A stretch of 39,683 bases of DNA from Pseudomonadales bacterium. GTDB taxonomy: Bacteria > Pseudomonadota > Gammaproteobacteria > Pseudomonadales > Azotimanducaceae. This document shows, piece by piece, positions 7,145-16,304 of the stretch. The notes beneath the pieces are model-generated. The model searched no databases. It was given only the letters and a program-made list of their open reading frames with translations, and was not told the origin of the DNA. The stretch lies in contig JANQOA010000337.1 in the NCBI GenBank assembly GCA_028279305.1, positions 1 to 39,683 of the forward strand, in the 5' to 3' direction. Each line of letters starts with the position of its first letter. The stretch's first letter is position 1. The position numbers and the translations under genes were made by a program.

Positions 7145-9430
7145 ATGTCAAAGAGTGCAAAACAAGTGCTGAACAAATCCCGCTTGCTCAGCTTTCTGGT
7201 GCTGACCTCGGGGTTCCTCCTTACCGCCCACGGCGCGGCCAGCAACTTTGCCGCTTATGAAATGCTGGGTGAAGAGGGTTTGCTGCAACGGCTGGAAACC
7301 GCACCGGTCAGTGAACACGGCCGTATCCACGCCATCCTCGGGCGCATTATCCTCGACCGCGACGCCCAGCTTGCCAACCGGCACCTCACCGAAGCCAGCC
7401 AGTTGCTGGCCGCGGATGATCTCGCCGGGCACGCCTACGTGGAGGCGGCCTGGTGCTGGAACTACACCACTGTGGCCGGTATCGAATACGCTGAGGAAGT
7501 CTGTCAGTCCAGCGTGGACAAAGCGCTGAAGAGTGAAGACAACTGGGCACTGGCTAAAGCTTACGGCGCGCAGGCGATGTTGTACTACCAGACCGGCCGC
7601 TTGACGGAGGCTTTCACCGCCGGGCGCCAATCCATTGTGTACGCGGACTTGACCCGGGTCGCTACCGTCAGTGCCGCCCAGTACAACGCCATGGGCTTAA
7701 TTCTGCGCGCCCAGGGCCTGTTCCAGGAAGGGTTGGATCACTTTTCCCAGGGTCTGCAGATCCTCAACCGGGACCACTCCACAGACCAGGCCAGGAACCA
7801 CGCGGTAGACGAAGAACTTTACCGCCTGCTCAGTTTTAACATTGGCCTCAGTTATGCGGATCTCGGTCAGTACGACCTGGCTAAAGATTATTACGCGGCG
7901 TCGTTGGAATGGAGCCAGAAAACCAACCGCTACGCCAAGGAACTGGCCGCGCTGGTCTATATCGCATTGGCGGATATTGAGCTGGGGGACCCGCAACTGG
8001 CTCTGGAGAGTATCACCCGCGCGTTAACCCGCCCGGAAATGCTCAGCAACGAGGGCTACATTGCGTTTGCCTACGCAGTTATGGGTGAAGCGTATATGGC
8101 CATGGAACAGTATCAGCAGGCGCTGCAGATGTATGAACAGGGCATCTCCCTGGCCGCGGACGAACCGAATACGTTCGAGCAGCGGCGCTTGAAAACCGGC
8201 TATGCGCGGGCACTGTTCATGTCCGGCAACCCGACGCTGGCGCGGGTGCAGCTGGAGCAGGCCATTGCTCAGCTGCGCCGTGAAAACTCCCGGGAAATGC
8301 TGTTGAACTCACTGCGGCTGCTGGCTGAGCTGGAAGAAGCGGAGGGTCAGTTTTACGCCAGCCTGCAGGCCCACAAAGAGGCTGAAGCCATGGCAACCGC
8401 ATTCCAGCAGCAATTGGTGCAGCATGAACTGGCATTGTTACGCGCTGATTTTGAACTGGATGAAAAGGAGCGGGCGCTGGCCAAAGCCAGGCAGGAGGCC
8501 ATTCTGCGTAACGGCTTCATCATGCTGGTGCTGGCGTTCGGGTTTATTGCCTATTTGTTTGTCTCGCGGCGCGTGCAGAAGCAGCGGGCGGAAGAACGCG
8601 CGCGGCAGGCCCAGCAGTTGGAGTACCTGGTGGCGGAACGCACGGCGGAGCTGGAAGAGCAGGTGCAGCAGGCCAACAAAGCGGAGAGCGCCCGGGTGGC
8701 GCTGGAGCGGCAGCTTGCGGAAGCGGAAAAACTGCGTGTGCTCGGCCAACTTACCGGCGGCGTGGCCCACGACTTTAACAATCTGTTGACGGTGGTCATC
8801 GGCGCGGCGGAGCTGCTGCACGAAAACCTCAAAGACCAGGACAGTTACGCGGACTTGTTGGGCCACATCATTACCGCAGCCGCCTCCGGGGCTGATATCA
8901 CCCGCGCCTTGATGGCTTATGCGCGCAAGCAGCCGCTGCAACTGGAAACGGTGAACCTGAAAGCCTTTCTGCAGGAACGGGTACCGCTGATCGCGCGCAC
9001 CCTGGGCGGCATGGTGGAGATCCGCCTGCAGACCAGCCAGGTGGGTGAACTGGACGTCATTCTGGACAGCTCCCAGCTCACCACGGCGTTGTTGAACCTG
9101 GCGTTGAATGCACGTGATGCCCAGGACAATCAGGGCCATGTAGACGTCAGCCTGCAGGTGCGGGACGAACGCTGGGCCATCATTTCCGTGCGCGATCACG
9201 GCAGCGGTATGACCGAAGAACAGCTGGTGCGCGCCATCGAGCCGTTCTATACCACCAAACCCGAACAGGGCAACGGCCTCGGTCTGAGTATGGTTTACGG
9301 TTTCAGTAAACAGCTCGGCGGCGACCTGGAAATCGAGAGTGCGCCCGGGGCGGGGACCGAAGTACGGGTGATCCTGCCGCTGGCCAACGCTGCCGCCAGT
9401 CAGGAACGCGTGATACAGTTAACCGGTTAG
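7145..9430 (+). CDS. Sensor histidine kinase with N-terminal TPR domain
   Basis: A 761-residue protein with an N-terminal signal-like hydrophobic segment (about 14-32), then roughly 400 residues of helical tetratricopeptide-like repeats, one membrane helix (about 455-476), a coiled coil rich in Glu, Arg and Gln, and a kinase core. The core has an H-box G-G-V-A-H-D-F-N-N with the phospho-accepting His542, an N-box N-L-A-L-N-A-R-D-A near 651, and a G-box G-N-G-L-G-L-S near 708. The layout suggests a periplasmic TPR sensor signalling to a cytoplasmic kinase. No response regulator is nearby, so the kinase is orphan. An upstream open stretch to 6923 is out of frame with the Nudix gene and overlaps it, so the ATG at 7145 was chosen. 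Confidence 0.9.
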   Translation: MSKSAKQVLNKSRLLSFLVLTSGFLLTAHGAASNFAAYEMLGEEGLLQRLETAPVSEHGRIHAILGRIILDRDAQLANRHLTEASQLLAADDLAGHAYVEAAWCWNYTTVAGIEYAEEVCQSSVDKALKSEDNWALAKAYGAQAMLYYQTGRLTEAFTAGRQSIVYADLTRVATVSAAQYNAMGLILRAQGLFQEGLDHFSQGLQILNRDHSTDQARNHAVDEELYRLLSFNIGLSYADLGQYDLAKDYYAASLEWSQKTNRYAKELAALVYIALADIELGDPQLALESITRALTRPEMLSNEGYIAFAYAVMGEAYMAMEQYQQALQMYEQGISLAADEPNTFEQRRLKTGYARALFMSGNPTLARVQLEQAIAQLRRENSREMLLNSLRLLAELEEAEGQFYASLQAHKEAEAMATAFQQQLVQHELALLRADFELDEKERALAKARQEAILRNGFIMLVLAFGFIAYLFVSRRVQKQRAEERARQAQQLEYLVAERTAELEEQVQQANKAESARVALERQLAEAEKLRVLGQLTGGVAHDFNNLLTVVIGAAELLHENLKDQDSYADLLGHIITAAASGADITRALMAYARKQPLQLETVNLKAFLQERVPLIARTLGGMVEIRLQTSQVGELDVILDSSQLTTALLNLALNARDAQDNQGHVDVSLQVRDERWAIISVRDHGSGMTEEQLVRAIEPFYTTKPEQGNGLGLSMVYGFSKQLGGDLEIESAPGAGTEVRVILPLANAAASQERVIQLTG

Positions 9431-9455
9431 TTCCCGACTGGAAAATGGGTGGTGT

Positions 9456-10712
9456 ATGGCCGTTTCAAGTGACTCGCCGGCGGCGGCGATCCGAGCGTTT
9501 GATATCAAGTCCGACCTGGATGCGGTAAAGCGCATCTGGCGGGAAGTGGGCTGGGTGGAAGAAGACCACGAGATCAAGCAGCTGGACCATTTTTTTGCCT
9601 GCGGGTCCACCCTGGTGGGCACGCTGGATGACGTGGCGGAGTGCAGTGTGCATATTACCGACGGCGTAATCCAGCTCGCGGACACACCGTTGCCGCTCTG
9701 CGCGGTGACAGCGGTGACCACCAGCCGCATTGCCCGCGGCCATGCTTTTGCCCGGCGCCTCACCGCCCGGCAGTTGGCCCAGGGTGCCGCTCAGGGTGCC
9801 GCGGTAGCGGCGCTGGGCATGTTCGATCAGGGCTTCTACGATCAGTTGGGGTTTGGCACCGGGGCTTACGACCACGAATTTGTGTTTGATCCGGGGACCC
9901 TGAAGGTCAGTCAGAAGCCGCCCACGCCGCGGCGTCTGGAGATAGAAAACTACGAAGAAATGCATGCCGCCATGCTTAACCGGCACAAGGTGAACGGTTC
10001 CGTCTGCCTGAATCCGCCGATTCTGATGAAAGCGGAACTGGGCTTCAGCGATAAAGGCTTCGGGCTGGGCTACAACACGGACGGCCGTCTCAGCCACTTC
10101 ATCTGGCTGGAAGTCAAAGGTGAGCACGGACCTTACGAGGTGCGCTGGATGGCCTACGAAGATATGTCCCAGCTGCTGGAGTTGCTGGCGCTGCTGAAGT
10201 CGCTGTCTGATCAGGTGTATTCGTTACGTATGATGGAGCCGCCGGAGATTCAGTTGCAGAGTCTGCTGCAGCGGCCATTACGCAATCGCACGATCAGCGA
10301 ACAAAGCAAACATGCAGCGGAACACGAAAGCCTGGCCTGGTGGCAGTTGCGGGTGCTGGATGTACCCGCCTGCGTGGAAGCAGCCGGCGGTCTGGCGGCG
10401 GAGGCGGATTTCCAGCTTAACCTCAGCGACCCGCTGGACGAGTTGCTGGCGCAGGAGGATGCAGACGGTTGGCGCGGAGCGGGCGGGCAGTATGTGGTGC
10501 ACCTGGGTGATCACAGCCACGCCGTGGCGGGCGCGGATGCCGGCCTGCCGCAGCTCAGCTGTTCGGTGAATGCGTTTACCCGTCTGTTATGGGCGGTGGC
10601 GCCGGCTGGCAGTCTGGCGGTGACCGACGGGCTGCAGGCGCCAACGGAACTGCTGGACCGCCTGAACCGTGCGCTGACCTTCCAGCCGCCGCATCCGGGC
10701 TGGGATTTCTAA
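9456..10712 (+). CDS. Eis-like GNAT family N-acetyltransferase
   Basis: A 418-residue protein with the three-part organisation of Eis-like acetyltransferases: an N-terminal GNAT domain, a second degenerate GNAT-like region, and a C-terminal sterol-carrier-like domain. The acetyl-CoA loop is visible as V-T-T-S-R-I-A-R-G-H-A-F-A-R-R-L near residues 88-103, followed by F-Y-D-Q-L-G-F-G, a motif typical of the GNAT C-terminal strand. Eis proteins acetylate amines on proteins or aminoglycosides; the substrate here is unknown. It begins 26 bases after the kinase and is followed within four bases by rsgA, so the three are probably co-transcribed. Confidence 0.78.
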   Translation: MAVSSDSPAAAIRAFDIKSDLDAVKRIWREVGWVEEDHEIKQLDHFFACGSTLVGTLDDVAECSVHITDGVIQLADTPLPLCAVTAVTTSRIARGHAFARRLTARQLAQGAAQGAAVAALGMFDQGFYDQLGFGTGAYDHEFVFDPGTLKVSQKPPTPRRLEIENYEEMHAAMLNRHKVNGSVCLNPPILMKAELGFSDKGFGLGYNTDGRLSHFIWLEVKGEHGPYEVRWMAYEDMSQLLELLALLKSLSDQVYSLRMMEPPEIQLQSLLQRPLRNRTISEQSKHAAEHESLAWWQLRVLDVPACVEAAGGLAAEADFQLNLSDPLDELLAQEDADGWRGAGGQYVVHLGDHSHAVAGADAGLPQLSCSVNAFTRLLWAVAPAGSLAVTDGLQAPTELLDRLNRALTFQPPHPGWDF

Positions 10713-10715
10713 GCC

Positions 10716-11759
10716 GTGTTGACCCTGCAGCAGTTGGGCTGGAAACCGGTGTTTCAGCAACAGCTGGCGCAGTTTGACAGCGCCCTGCAACCGGTACGGG
10801 TAGTGGCGGTGCAGCGCAGCGGCTTGTCCGTGACCCCTATTGAAGGTGAAGTCCGGGACATTCCCCTGGGCGGCAGATGGTTCACCCTCGATGTGGAGGA
10901 GCGTCCGACGGTAGGTGACTGGGTGCTGCTGGATACGGATACGCTGGCGGTGGAGCAGGTGTTGGAACGCACCAGTGTCATCAAGCGCCTGAGCCCGGGC
11001 GGGGGCGGCGAAGTGCAGATGATCGCCGCCAATATCGATACCGCGTTTCTGGTGACGTCGTGTAATGCGGACTTCAGCGCCGCGCGCCTGGAACGGTATC
11101 TGAGTGTGGTGCTGCAGGCTGATATTCAGCCGGTGGTGGTGCTCACCAAAATTGATCTGGTTGAGCATATTGATGAATACGTGGATGCGGCGCGGGCGTT
11201 GCGCCGCGACCTGCCGGTGGAGGCGGTCAACGCGTTGTCCCCGGACAGTTTGCAGGGGCTGGCCGGCTGGTGCGGCAGCGGTCAGTCGATTGCCCTGCTG
11301 GGCAGCTCCGGGGTCGGCAAATCCACCCTGGTCAACAGTTTGAGCGGCCATCAGGTGCAGGCCACCCGGGCGGCGCGGCAGGATGACGACAAGGGGCGCC
11401 ACACCACCACGCACAGGTCCCTGCATGTGCTGCCCCAGGGCGGCGTCATCCTCGACAGCCCGGGCATGCGGGAGTTCCAGATTGCCGAAGCGGAAAGCGG
11501 GGTCAGTGAACTGTTTGCTGACATCGAAGACCTGGCGGCGCGCTGCCGCTTTGCCGACTGCGGTCACGATACTGAGCCGGGCTGCGCGGTGCAGCGGGCG
11601 CTGCAGGACGGCAGCCTGGATGAACGGCGGCTGTTGAGCTTTTTTAAGCTGCAGCGCGAAAGCCTCTACAACAGCGAAACCATCGCGCAACGGCATGCCC
11701 GCACCCGGCAGTTCGGCCGCCGCGTCAAAGAAGCCGCGGCGAAGCGCAAAAACCGCTGA
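10716..11759 (+). CDS. rsgA: Small ribosomal subunit biogenesis GTPase RsgA
   Basis: A 347-residue circularly permuted GTPase that helps late maturation of the 30S subunit. Motifs appear in permuted order: an N-terminal OB-like domain, G4 T-K-I-D near 144, G1 G-S-S-G-V-G-K-S-T near 196-204, G3 D-S-P-G-M near 247, and the C-terminal zinc knuckle C-R-F-A-D-C-G-H-D-T-E-P-G-C near 276-290. The start is GTG at 10716, three bases after the previous stop; an in-frame TTG follows directly, so the exact start is uncertain by one codon. The protein appears complete. Confidence 0.96.
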   Translation: MLTLQQLGWKPVFQQQLAQFDSALQPVRVVAVQRSGLSVTPIEGEVRDIPLGGRWFTLDVEERPTVGDWVLLDTDTLAVEQVLERTSVIKRLSPGGGGEVQMIAANIDTAFLVTSCNADFSAARLERYLSVVLQADIQPVVVLTKIDLVEHIDEYVDAARALRRDLPVEAVNALSPDSLQGLAGWCGSGQSIALLGSSGVGKSTLVNSLSGHQVQATRAARQDDDKGRHTTTHRSLHVLPQGGVILDSPGMREFQIAEAESGVSELFADIEDLAARCRFADCGHDTEPGCAVQRALQDGSLDERRLLSFFKLQRESLYNSETIAQRHARTRQFGRRVKEAAAKRKNR

Positions 11760-11831
11760 CCCCAAGCTCGACACCCGGGCCGGAAGCGCCTAAAGTCCGC
11801 GTTCTTTTGCATCCGATAACGGACCAGTACC

Positions 11832-13241
11832 GTGGCTAATCTAGAAGCATCCAATTTAACCCTGCAGCCGGTTTCGGTGACGCGGAAAATGGCCGCGTCA
11901 CTGCCGGGGTTGCGGGATCTGGCCATCAGCAACGGCCTGAAAATTCACCACCTGGGGGCCGGCTACCCGCATCCTGAAGTAACGGATCCGCGCGGCTTTC
12001 TGCAGCACCACCAGGCCTATATCGACCACCTGATTGCCGAGGAAGGGCTTAACGACCCGGCGGTGGTGCCGGAGGTGCTGCGCGAGACCTTTTCTTATAC
12101 CGACACCCTGGGGCCGCAGACCACACGCCAGGCGTTTGCCGCCGTGTACGGCCGCGACTGGGGGGTTGGCATCGACCCGGAACAACTGATTCCCACGGTT
12201 GGCGCCACCGGCGGCATCAACCTGATCTGTTCGCTGTTTGAACGCCCCGGCGTGCCGGTGGCGTACATTTCCGATGCGCCTACCTATGCGGGATTTACCG
12301 CCCGGGTGGGCTTGTGCAGGCATGCCAGCATCTACAGCGTGGACATGGACGAAGAGGGTGCCAAACCGGATCTGTTCCGTGCGCAGATACGCCAGGCCCG
12401 GGCGGATGGTAATTTTGTGCCGTTTTACTACACCGTGCCCGACGGTCACAATCCGGCGGGTTTTTCTTTTTCCCAGGCACGCCGGCAGGAACTGCTGGCG
12501 GTGGCGCGGGAGGAGGGTGTTCTCATTGTTGAAGATGCGCCTTATATCTATATCAACTATGCGCCGCCGGCAGAGCGGGCGCAGCCATTTCTGGCGCTGG
12601 CGCCGGACCAGACCGTACACCTGTTTACCGGGTCGAAAATCGGCTTTCCCGGGCCGCGGGTGGGATTTCTCTACAGCGAAGCCCAGTTGAGTATTGCCGG
12701 CGGTGAACAGGTGAGCCTGTCGCAGATGGCGCTGACCGAAGCCAGTTCAGACGTATTGTTTCAGAATCCTCAGGCGCTGCGCGGTTTTGAAGCGCTGCTG
12801 CACGAGCGTCAGGAGGACGGCCAGGGTTTTGTCCTGCGCGGGGGCATGTGGCCGCTGGCGGAGGAGAAGCTGAAGGTGTACCGGGAAAACCGTCAGATCA
12901 TGCTGGACGGCCTGCAGGACGGCTTGGGGCAGTACCCGCAGCACTTCCGCTGGACCACCCCCCAGGCGGGCTTTTTTACCGTATTTACGTTTCTGGGCGG
13001 CAAGGTGTCGACGGACGATGACTTTGTCCAGAAGCTGGTGGCGGAATACGGTCTGGTGGTGATCCCGATGTACGACTTTTATCCCCAGGATGCCCGCGCC
13101 CGTGATGCGGCGGCCGGGTTTGATCAGCTGCGGTTGAGTTTCTGCTTCAGCGAAAGCACCGGGGAGGCCCGCCGCCGGGACCTGAAAGAGGCTGTCAGCG
13201 CCTTCTGCGCGGCGGTGAAAAAGGAAAGCGGCCTGGCTTAG
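11832..13241 (+). CDS. PLP-dependent class I/II aminotransferase, specificity unknown
   Basis: A 469-residue fold-type I aminotransferase. The PLP aspartate lies in V-E-D-A-P-Y near 233, the Schiff-base lysine in G-S-K-I-G-F-P-G near 269, and the carboxylate-binding arginine near the C-terminus in R-L-S-F-C-F. The P-D-G-H-N-P-A-G-F motif marks the cofactor pocket. It is somewhat longer than standard AspC-like enzymes, and specificity cannot be assigned. The GTG start lacks a strong ribosome site. The stop codon overlaps the convergent CoA-binding gene by three to four bases. It may be the last gene of the Nudix to RsgA run, although the 72-base gap leaves room for its own promoter. Confidence 0.88.
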   Translation: MANLEASNLTLQPVSVTRKMAASLPGLRDLAISNGLKIHHLGAGYPHPEVTDPRGFLQHHQAYIDHLIAEEGLNDPAVVPEVLRETFSYTDTLGPQTTRQAFAAVYGRDWGVGIDPEQLIPTVGATGGINLICSLFERPGVPVAYISDAPTYAGFTARVGLCRHASIYSVDMDEEGAKPDLFRAQIRQARADGNFVPFYYTVPDGHNPAGFSFSQARRQELLAVAREEGVLIVEDAPYIYINYAPPAERAQPFLALAPDQTVHLFTGSKIGFPGPRVGFLYSEAQLSIAGGEQVSLSQMALTEASSDVLFQNPQALRGFEALLHERQEDGQGFVLRGGMWPLAEEKLKVYRENRQIMLDGLQDGLGQYPQHFRWTTPQAGFFTVFTFLGGKVSTDDDFVQKLVAEYGLVVIPMYDFYPQDARARDAAAGFDQLRLSFCFSESTGEARRRDLKEAVSAFCAAVKKESGLA

Positions 13242-13738
13242 CGTCCGCTGATGGTGCCGCGCCGGGCGCTGATCTGCCGGGTGTTAAACCCCAGAAAATG
13301 CATGCGCCCGCGGTAGCGGGCGTGTTCAATTTTCATGCAGCGGTCAACCACGCACTGCATGCCGCCCGCCTGGGCGATCGCCACCCCCTCCGGGCTGATT
13401 ACGCCGAACTGGCACCACAAAAAGGCGGCCTTGATGTCTGCTGCCTCTTCGGCAATAGCGGGTACCGCGCCGGGGTCGCGGAACACATCCACCACATCCA
13501 CCGGGTGCGGGATGTCGCTGAGGCTGGCATAACTGGTCTGGCCTAAAACGGCACTCTCGCGCGGATTGACGGGAATGACCTGATAACCGTTGCGCATCAG
13601 GTAGTAGCCAACAAAGTTACTGGCCCGCAACGGGTTGGCGGATAACCCGACCACGGCGACCCGGGTGCCGGCCAGGGCCTCTTGAATCACCCGCGGGTCC
13701 TGCAGGCTTGGGTCCACTGAGGTGGGTTTGTTGCTCAT
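13238..13738 (-). CDS. CoA-binding (YccU-type) Rossmann-fold protein
   Basis: A 166-residue protein consisting almost entirely of a CoA-binding domain: V-A-V-V-G-L-S-A-N-P near 27-36 forms the Rossmann loop, followed by Y-Q-V-I-P-V-N-P-R and D-V-V-D-V-F-R. Such small proteins are related to the N-terminal domain of succinyl-CoA synthetase alpha, but their role is not known. The ATG overlaps the metY stop (ATGA), so the pair is translationally coupled, an arrangement often seen in proteobacteria. Confidence 0.88.
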   Translation of the reverse strand: MSNKPTSVDPSLQDPRVIQEALAGTRVAVVGLSANPLRASNFVGYYLMRNGYQVIPVNPRESAVLGQTSYASLSDIPHPVDVVDVFRDPGAVPAIAEEAADIKAAFLWCQFGVISPEGVAIAQAGGMQCVVDRCMKIEHARYRGRMHFLGFNTRQISARRGTISGR

Positions 13739-15036
13739 GAAGTTGCCCCCGGAATCTGGCTTAAGGCCTGGTCGAGATCAGCTATCAGATCCTCCGCGTC
13801 TTCAATACCCACGCTGATGCGGATGGTACCGGGCCCGATGCCGGCGGCCGCCAGTTCCGCGTCGCTGAGCTGGCGGTGAGTGGTGGTGGCCGGGTGAATT
13901 ACCAGGCTCTTGGCATCTCCGACGTTGGCCAGATGGCTGAACAACTGCAGGTTTTCAATCAGCGTTATGCCTGCGTCGCGGCCGCCCGCCAGGTCAAAAC
14001 AGAACACCGCGCCGGCACCCGCCGGCAGATAGCGCTGGGCCAGGCTATGGTCCGGGTGGCTGTCCAGGCCCGCGTAATGGACCTGGGTGACGCCGCCGGC
14101 GCCCTGCAGGTAGGCAGCCACCGCCCGGGCGTTGTGCACATGCTGGCGCATGCGCAGGGGCAGGGTTTCAATGCCCTGGGCAATCAGGAAGGCATTAAAC
14201 GGGCTCATGCAGCCGCCCAGGTCGCGCAGCGTTTCGGCACGCAGTTTCATCAGGTAAGCAAAAGTGCCGAAGGTTTCGTGAAATTTCAGGCCGTGGTAAG
14301 CCGGGGAGGGGTCTTCCATTAACGGGAAACGGCCGTTTGACCAGTCGAATTCACCGGATTCCACCACCAGGCCGCCGATTGAAGTGCCGTGCCCGCCGAG
14401 GAATTTGGTAGCGGAATGCACCACGATGTCCGCCCCCCATTCCAGCGGTCGGCATAAGTAGGGGGTGGCAAAGGTATTGTCGATCATCAGCGGGATGTCG
14501 TGCGCATGGGCCAGCTCGGCCAGCCCGGCTATATCCAGGATGGATCCGGACGGATTACCGATGGTTTCACCGAAAAACAGCTTGGTATTGGCTTTGATGC
14601 CGGCCTGCCAGTCCTGCAGCCGGTTGCTGGCAACAAAGTCCAGCTCCACGCTGAGTTTGCGTAACAGGTGTTTAAACTGGGTCACGGTGCCGCCGTACAG
14701 GGCCGCTGAAGCCAGCACGTGGTCGCCCGGCTGCAGCAGGGTAAACAGGGCGGAACTCTGCGCCGCCAGACCGCTGGCAAAGCCGACTCCGCCCACCGCG
14801 CCTTCCAGGTTGGCGATGCGCTCTTCCAGCGCCGCCACCGTGGGGTTCATGATGCGCGAATAGGTGTTGCCGTATTCCTGCAGGTTAAAGTAGGCTGCCG
14901 CCGCTTCGGAATCTTCAAATACGAAGCTGGTGGTCTGATGAATGGGCATGGCGCGCGAGCCCGTGTGCGGGTCCGGGCGTGCGCCGGCGTGCACCGAGCG
15001 GGTATGAAAGCCGCTGAAGTCAGTGGATGTGGGCAT
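13735..15036 (-). CDS. metY: O-acetylhomoserine sulfhydrylase (MetY-type)
   Basis: A 433-residue Cys/Met-metabolism PLP enzyme. Homologues convert O-acetylhomoserine plus sulfide to homocysteine. Visible motifs are the N-terminal T-R-S-V-H-A-G, the [11 protein letters not shown]-phosphate-binding region, and [11 protein letters not shown] with the catalytic lysine near 210. The length (about 430) and the H-G-T-S-I-G-G segment fit MetY better than the shorter MetB/MetZ. The ATG at 15036 has a weak purine-rich upstream site. It is divergent from the acyl-CoA dehydrogenase at 15120; I see no SAM riboswitch in the 83-base gap. Confidence 0.9.
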   Translation of the reverse strand: MPTSTDFSGFHTRSVHAGARPDPHTGSRAMPIHQTTSFVFEDSEAAAAYFNLQEYGNTYSRIMNPTVAALEERIANLEGAVGGVGFASGLAAQSSALFTLLQPGDHVLASAALYGGTVTQFKHLLRKLSVELDFVASNRLQDWQAGIKANTKLFFGETIGNPSGSILDIAGLAELAHAHDIPLMIDNTFATPYLCRPLEWGADIVVHSATKFLGGHGTSIGGLVVESGEFDWSNGRFPLMEDPSPAYHGLKFHETFGTFAYLMKLRAETLRDLGGCMSPFNAFLIAQGIETLPLRMRQHVHNARAVAAYLQGAGGVTQVHYAGLDSHPDHSLAQRYLPAGAGAVFCFDLAGGRDAGITLIENLQLFSHLANVGDAKSLVIHPATTTHRQLSDAELAAAGIGPGTIRISVGIEDAEDLIADLDQALSQIPGATS

Positions 15037-15119
15037 GTTTTTCTCTGTTGTCGGGCCCCGGAAGGCTTGTTGCAGCCGTCATCGTATACAATAGCCGGCG
15101 CAATAAGAAAGAGGGGCAC

Positions 15120-16304
15120 ATGAGTAACCTGGAAGAATTCAGAACCCAGGCGCGGGCCTGGCTGGAAGCAAACTGTCCGGCTTCCATGCGCACGCCGATG
15201 CCGGCGGACGAACATCCGGGGGGCGGGCGCCGCGCCCGGTATAAGAACCCGGACACTAAAACCTGGCTGGAACGCTGCGCTGAACAGGGTTATACCGTGC
15301 CGTCGTGGCCCCGCGAGTACGGCGGCGCCGGCCTGAACAAAGACGAGGTGGTGGTGTGGCAGCAGGAAATGCGCCGCATCAACGCCCGTCCGCCGCATCT
15401 CGGCATGGGTATCAGCATGATTGGCCCGGCGCTGCTGGAATATGGCTCCGAGGCGCAGAAGGCGGAACACCTGCCGAAAATTGCCCGCGGAGAAATCTGG
15501 TGGTGCCAGGGTTACAGTGAACCGGGATCCGGCTCCGATCTGGCCAGCCTGCGCACCTCCGCTGTTGAGGACGGTGACAACTATATTGTTAACGGCCAGA
15601 AGATCTGGACTTCCGGAGCCAACCATGCGGACTGGATGTTCTGCCTGGTGCGCACCGATCCCGACGCACCCAAACACGAGGGCATCAGCTTTCTGCTGTT
15701 TGACATGCAGACCCCCGGCATTACCGTCAAACCCATTCTGCTGATCAGCGGCATGTCGCCGTTCTGCGAAACATTTCTGGACAACGTGCGGGTGCCGAAA
15801 GCCAATCTGGTGCACGAGCGGGGTAAAGGCTGGACGGTGGGCAAACGCCTGCTGCAGTACGAGCGCTCTTCCATCGGCGGCATCGGCGGCGGACAGAAAT
15901 CAAAATCCCTGGAAGAGTACGCGGCGGAATACCTCGGGCGTGACGCCAACGGCGCCATCAGCAACGCTGACTTGCGTGCCCAGGTGCTGCGGCACCGTAT
16001 GAACGACCGCGCTTTCAGCCTCACCGCCCAGCGCAGCGTGCAGGAGTCCGCCACCGGGCGGGCGCCGGGGGCGGTGTCTTCGATGTTCAAGTACTACGGC
16101 ACGGAACAGAATAAAGGCAAATTTGAGCTGCTGCTGCGGCTGTTGGGCACCCGTTCGCTGGGCTGGTCCGGTGACGCTTTTGCGGACGACGAGTTAACCG
16201 TCACCCGCGCCTGGTTACGCTCCAAAGCCAACTCCATTGAAGGCGGCACTTCGGAAGTACAGCTGAATATTATTGCCAAGCGAATTCTGGAACTGCCGGA
16301 TTGA
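15120..16304 (+). CDS. Acyl-CoA dehydrogenase family protein
   Basis: The second acyl-CoA dehydrogenase of the window, 394 residues. It has the signature C-Q-G-Y-S-E-P-G-S-G-S-D near 129-141, the middle domain Q-K-I-W-T-S-G-A, and the C-terminal G-G-T-S-E-V-Q-L-N-I-I-A-K that closes the FAD site. The frame is open upstream to 15027, but the ATG at 15120 has a GAGGGG site and gives a normal N-terminus. It differs from the paralogue at 595 by a longer lid region. It overlaps the next gene by four bases (TTGA), suggesting that the transporter supplies a substrate for this pathway. Confidence 0.92.
   Translation: MSNLEEFRTQARAWLEANCPASMRTPMPADEHPGGGRRARYKNPDTKTWLERCAEQGYTVPSWPREYGGAGLNKDEVVVWQQEMRRINARPPHLGMGISMIGPALLEYGSEAQKAEHLPKIARGEIWWCQGYSEPGSGSDLASLRTSAVEDGDNYIVNGQKIWTSGANHADWMFCLVRTDPDAPKHEGISFLLFDMQTPGITVKPILLISGMSPFCETFLDNVRVPKANLVHERGKGWTVGKRLLQYERSSIGGIGGGQKSKSLEEYAAEYLGRDANGAISNADLRAQVLRHRMNDRAFSLTAQRSVQESATGRAPGAVSSMFKYYGTEQNKGKFELLLRLLGTRSLGWSGDAFADDELTVTRAWLRSKANSIEGGTSEVQLNIIAKRILELPD

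Noticed and set aside
6211..7245. A 344-residue open frame on the minus strand opposite the Nudix gene
   Set aside because: It spans a divergent intergenic region and lies antisense to a clear Nudix hydrolase; no ribosome site or domain was found.
10587..11774. A 395-residue open frame on the minus strand opposite rsgA
   Set aside because: It is antisense to the GTPase gene, whose motifs are unmistakable, and its own translation has no recognisable domain.
15037..15119. SAM riboswitch upstream of metY
   Set aside because: The divergent gap is only 83 bases and shows no SAM-I or SAM-II core. It is fully taken up by the leader regions of two genes.
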